Below are positions 59,883 through 64,000 of a stretch of 64,000 bases of DNA, one piece after another; within the stretch, counting starts at the first letter, position 1, and every line of letters starts with the position of its first letter. The notes beneath the pieces were generated by a model that worked only from the letters and a program-made list of their open reading frames with translations, was not told the DNA's origin and did no database searches. The stretch covers positions 868,001 to 932,000 of the forward strand of contig JAWNGF010000003.1 in NCBI GenBank assembly GCA_037039685.1. The letters are read 5' to 3'. Both the position numbers and the translations under genes were made by a program. The stretch is from Ceratobasidium sp. AG-K (Eukaryota; Basidiomycota; Agaricomycetes; Cantharellales; Ceratobasidiaceae).

Positions 59883-62058
59883 ATGAACGTAGAAGAGTGA
59901 GTTCCTCGCTCCAAGGATAAGTCCTTTCTTATCAAAAAAAAAATGGCAGATTCCGTCGGGCAGCCTATGCGGCAGTGGACGCTATTTGCGACCACCACCA
60001 GTCACTCGAACAACTTCCTGTAGTTGCTCAGGTTGAACCTGGGTATCTGGGCAAGCTGCTTCCAAGTTGAGTGTGCTTTTCTTTGACTACAGTTTCGAAC
60101 TGACATTTCTCCCACTAGAGGAGGCCCCTGAGAAAGGCGAAGGATTTGACGTTATCGCGCAAGACTACCAAAAGTATATCATGCCAGGTGAGCCCAGCGA
60201 ATACTTGGTGAAAGCACGCGGACCCACCGTTTACGCATACAGGCATAACTCATTGGCAACATCCGTCGTTCTTTGCCTACTTTCCAACTGCGAACACGTT
60301 CGAGTCTATTCTTGGCGACTTGTTATCTAGCAGTATCTCTAACCCAGGCTTCAACTGGGCTTGCAGTCCTGCCTGCACGGAGCTCGAAGCTATCGTTATG
60401 GACTGGTCGGCCAAGCTTTTTGGCCTAGATCCTACGTTCTATGTTGAATCCAACTCTGGAGGCGGCGTACTTTTGGTCCGTTGCCTCAACCGTCCGTATC
60501 CTGATCCAATCTGACTTGATACTTAAGACAACTGCCTCTGACTCAGCACTTACTGCAATCGTCGCAGCTCGCTCTCGGTACTCTCGTGCTCATCCCGATG
60601 TTCCACTCGATCAGCTAGTGGTCTATGGGACGACTCAGACGCACTCGTTGGGCGCCAAGGCCGCTCTGGTACTCGGGCTCCAATTTAGAGCGATTGAAGT
60701 AGTGGCAGAGGATAACTACTCCTTACGTGGCGACTCGCTGCTTCGAACTCTGAGGGAAGACCGTGACGCCGGAAAGCACCCTTTTGTCTTGGGTAAGCTT
60801 CTAGCATCGTTTCGTCCGTTGTGACAAATCTGACTAAATTGATTATCCCTAGTTGCAACTGTAGGAACTACATCATCCGGCGCTATCGATAACATTCAAG
60901 AAATAGGGCAGACATGTATGCAACCGCTGGGTAACTCCATCGCTCGCTAACATTATACTGTAGTGCGCGAGTTTCCTGATATATGGTTGCATGTCGACGC
61001 AGCATGGGCCGGTGTGGCTCTGGCGTGTCCAGAGTTTAGAGAGCAGTGCCACCTGGATGCAATCAATAAATATGCACATTCATTCTGTACCAACTTTCAC
61101 AAGGTCAGATTCTCAACCTCCGAGCAATATATGCGCTATATTGAGCCTGATCTGACATCCAGTGGGGTTTGGTGAACTTTGATTGCTCAACCCTCTGGGT
61201 GCGCGAGCGGGCGCTGTTGACAGATGCATTGGATGTTACACCCGAGTTTCTACGTACCAAGCAAGCTGATTCCGGTGAGCAGAGTCATTTCGTTAGCACT
61301 ACCCACATGTTTTCTGATGCCGTATGATGGCGGACGACTACAATAGGCACTGTCATTGACTACCGTAATTGGCATCTTGCGTTGGGTCGGAGGTTCCGTT
61401 CTCTCAAGGTGTGGTTTGTGCTCCGCAGGTAGGCATATCTTTTCCCCACACGAGTTTTTATTTTGTTTTATTTGGGCCGATCAACTAACTTACATGCTCA
61501 GCTTCGGAGCAGAAGGCTTCCGAGCAAATATTCGCAAGGTATGCACGTATATACTATCGCAATACCCAATAACTCATAGAGGCATGATCTCAGGCCGTAG
61601 ATTTGGGCAAATTATTCGAATCTCTAGTCGAACAGAACTCCCTGTTTGAGTTAGTTGCGCCACGTTCCTTCTCTTTAAACGTGTTCCGGCTTGGTCTCCC
61701 CACACAGCTCCCGACCCCAGCTGTCGCTACCCCCAACGAGAAGCACCCTGGGCTGAGTCAAGAAACAGACATCACGGCGGGTGCCTCACCTGACACGACT
61801 ACTACGGCTAGCCAGCCCAGGCCAACGGCCCCATTGCCTTCCAAAGCACAATCCAAGATTAATGCGCTCAATCGCGCCTTTTATGCTCGTGTCTCCACTC
61901 AAAAGAGTATCTTTCTTACACAAACCGACCTTGCGGGCACCTTCTGCATTCGCCTGGCGGTTGGATCTACTCTTACTGAGGATAAGCATGTTCGGAGGGC
62001 GTTTGATCTACTAGTTGAAGAAGCTCAGGCAACGCTAATGGACTGGAGGGATGAATGA
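59883..62058 (+). CDS. Aromatic-L-amino-acid decarboxylase (PLP group II)
   Basis: PLP enzyme that decarboxylates tryptophan, tyrosine or DOPA to the amine. A tiny first exon (MNVEE) joins [20 protein letters not shown]. Later exons give [138 protein letters not shown] and NFHK. The last is the PLP lysine, followed across an intron by [16 protein letters not shown]. Next are [19 protein letters not shown] and the C-terminal domain, with an unusual Thr/Pro-rich insert between [17 protein letters not shown] and [17 protein letters not shown]. It ends TLMDWRDE at 62058. About ten introns. The Pro/Thr insert (about 45 residues) is not usual in the family. Confidence 0.9.
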
Positions 62059-62193
62059 TGTGTTTGTAAATGGCGTCTTTACATACGGAATGGCGGCATG
62101 CATATGGATCTGAAAGTGAATAAATTTACAAAGAATGGTTGTTGGTGCGATAAGAATATTTCCGTGACGTTGGGTTCAATCTGTTCCCGAGTC

Positions 62194-64000
62194 TTAATCG
62201 TTTACGACAAGCGAAAAGTCCTTGAACCAGATTTTCTGATCTTTGGGTGTTGCAAAATTTGGTGTATGTCCACCAAAGAAAGTGCTACGACAAGATTTGT
62301 CAAATTCTATACAAGGGTCGACGAGGATACCTACCTAAAGAAGATCCCGCTAAATCCAGGTGTTTTGTTCGCTGTGATTAAATTTATACCCAAACTCCCT
62401 ACAGAAGATTGAACCCGCTCTGTTGTCTGGACTTGATTCGCCATTGATATGTCCGTTCTTGTGGTCTGCGACGCGGCTATGGCAAGTACTGGTCTGGTTA
62501 CCCGCGCAGTCACGAGTACATCCAGGCGAGCTGGGAGCGATTTGCTGCTTCGTCGAATCCGATGTCGAAGCTCCGGGTGAGCAGCGAGGAAAACAGGGGA
62601 CCGAACGGGTGATTTCCAGGCAGCAGGCTTCGAAGAGTTAACCTTGGGTAGAGTAGCTAGCCTAGGAGGAGCTATCAGGACGCGGCCTAAGAGTTCTTCT
62701 AGTTCTCCGTCTGGGCCTGAATTTTCTATCTTTTGTTCGGGTGAATCTTCGGAAGCAGTATCTGTTGCGTTTCCGCTTTCGTCGTCCACATCGGCACTAT
62801 CGGTGTCCTCGTCCTCGCCCTCGTTTTCGTCGTCGATACCATTGGTTGACCCCTTCTGCCTATAGTAGAGTCCAGACAAATCCATGACTCGTTCTCCATT
62901 GACGTCAAGTGTAAAGTATCCATCCTGCTCCCCTGGAGTGTTGAGAACCACCGTCTGGCTCACATGTGTCCACTGCCCTGGTGCAAACTGGAACGATCCT
63001 CGGCCGATGGAGAGACCGTAATCAGCTTCACAAATGGACCGGGGTGGTGTATTGCAGACTTCAGTCGTTTGTTTGTCTTTTGGTGCGTACTGATGTAGGG
63101 GTAATCAATGTTGGTGGCAAAAGATAGTACCAATAAGCCTACCAGGTAAAGCTCCCCTTCGTAGTTAGCTCGCCACATTAGCCTGGTGGAAAAACAATCC
63201 AGAGCGGCGTCACCTCCGCTACATCCTGTTTTACCTCCGTACAACCCGGGAAGCTTTCCTCCTCTCATCGGTTCAAAATCCAGTGGCACAAACACACTAT
63301 ACCCAAACGTCACGTTTTGTCCTCTGGTTAGAGCCGGCAAGGGGTTGGCATAAAAGTCTGCTCCACCTTGAGGGGAATTACCTGGATTGATAGAGCCTTC
63401 GGGGTAAAACGTCTCCAGGGCTGACAGCTTATTGGTCCATTCCATGCTGCCCGTTGGGACTGGTGCTAACGCAGTGACAGATGCTTCGGCCGGGATACCT
63501 TGAACTACTTTGAGATTGGATTTTCCAAACCCATATTTGAGAATGTTAAAGCAATCCAAGCTGTCAAAATCGGGTGGAGCAAACCATTCGTTGTCCTTGT
63601 TTGATGCTGGGGTGGGGGCCACAATAGTGATAACTTGAGTGAGGGTTGTTATATCCAGGATTGTGCGGGTGACTGGTAATCTTGTTGCCGTAACGAAAAA
63701 TGTGGAGCGCTTGGGTGGAGCGTTCGGACGAGGTTCTCTATTGAGAGTTGCAGCGGGCCGGACCGGTGATCCAGCTGCGGTAGGAGACCACTGGATGGTG
63801 TTCTCCGGAGAGGTCAAAGCAGAACTGCACATGGGGGCGCAATCATTGGGGTTAGATCCATTCCTCGCCGGGGCTCGGTTCGTGTAGAGATAGGGGTCCA
63901 CAGAGTTACCCGTCGAGTAATTATGGAGTAACCTGCCTATGATAGGGACATCCCGTCCTGCGGGTACAGGGGCCGGTTCAAGTTTGGAATTGTCATCCTG
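62194..64000 (-). CDS. PL14-like polysaccharide lyase, partial (runs off right edge)
   Basis: Secreted-type lyase related to family PL14 and fungal alginate-lyase-like proteins. The frame is open to the window edge, so the N-terminus with any signal peptide is missing. A Pro-rich stretch precedes the catalytic domain: EWFAPPDFDSLDCFNILKYG, RGQNVTFGYSVFVPLDFEPM, GGKLPGLYGGKTGCSGGDAA, CFSTRLMWRANYEGELYL, and after an intron YAPKDKQ ... YGLSIGRGSFQFAPGQWTHV. A long disordered insert follows LSGLYYRQKGSTN, very acidic (DDENEGEDEDTDSADVDDES). The domain then resumes GFSGIFFSTFFGGHTPNFAT, PKDQKIWFKDFSLVVND, ending at 62194 after a 51-nt intron near 62320. No carbohydrate-binding module seen so far. 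Substrate not predictable. Confidence 0.83.

Overview
This window is nuclear DNA of a filamentous basidiomycete, most likely a plant-associated or wood/litter Agaricomycete of the Rhizoctonia/Ceratobasidium type. Evidence: dense short GT-AG introns (mostly 44-60 nt) in nearly every gene, compact intergenic gaps, tandem AA9 lytic polysaccharide monooxygenases, an expansin/GH45-like secreted protein, a PL14-like lyase, duplicated NAD-dependent formate dehydrogenases, and a P-loop NTPase of a kind that I recall as expanded in Agaricomycetes. The genus is inferred; no marker in the window proves it. Exons below were joined by eye from splice signals and family conservation.

Layout. 0.3-12.1 kb: an MFS carrier (-), the TPR protein phosphatase PPT1 (+), a secreted GPI-type expansin/GH45-like protein (-), a single-pass surface protein (-) and, divergently, ATP-dependent PEP carboxykinase (+). 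12.3-21.9 kb: a large imperfect inverted duplication. Each ~3.6 kb arm carries one copy of a P-loop NTPase gene (left intact, right frameshifted). The 2.4 kb between the arms holds a formate dehydrogenase gene and part of a duplicated 3' end of the neighbouring homeobox gene. 21.9-27.4 kb: the intact homeobox gene and the Gcn5 acetyltransferase (both -). 28-36.9 kb: a DHA-type MFS exporter and a decayed partial copy of it, a small ABM-like protein split into five exons, a second formate dehydrogenase with a mitochondrial-type leader, and an F-box protein.

37-46.3 kb: a three-copy tandem array of Cys-rich, single-pass surface proteins, with a small tail-anchored membrane protein partly co-duplicated. 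46.9-64 kb: ribosomal protein S19, mitochondrial t6A synthase QRI7, a HbrB-type TORC2 subunit, two tandem AA9 LPMOs sharing a promoter motif, N-acetylglutamate synthase, a DUF1349 protein, an aromatic amino acid decarboxylase, and a PL14-like lyase that runs off the right edge.

How the parts relate: most genes are unrelated housekeeping or carbon-use functions. The expansin-like protein, the LPMOs and the lyase fit plant cell-wall attack. PEPCK fits growth on non-sugar carbon, and the two FDHs fit removal of formate (for example from oxalate breakdown). The most unusual structure is the NTPase inverted duplication bracketing an FDH gene, with duplicated homeobox 3' ends at its junctions and a near-identical core that suggests recent gene conversion.
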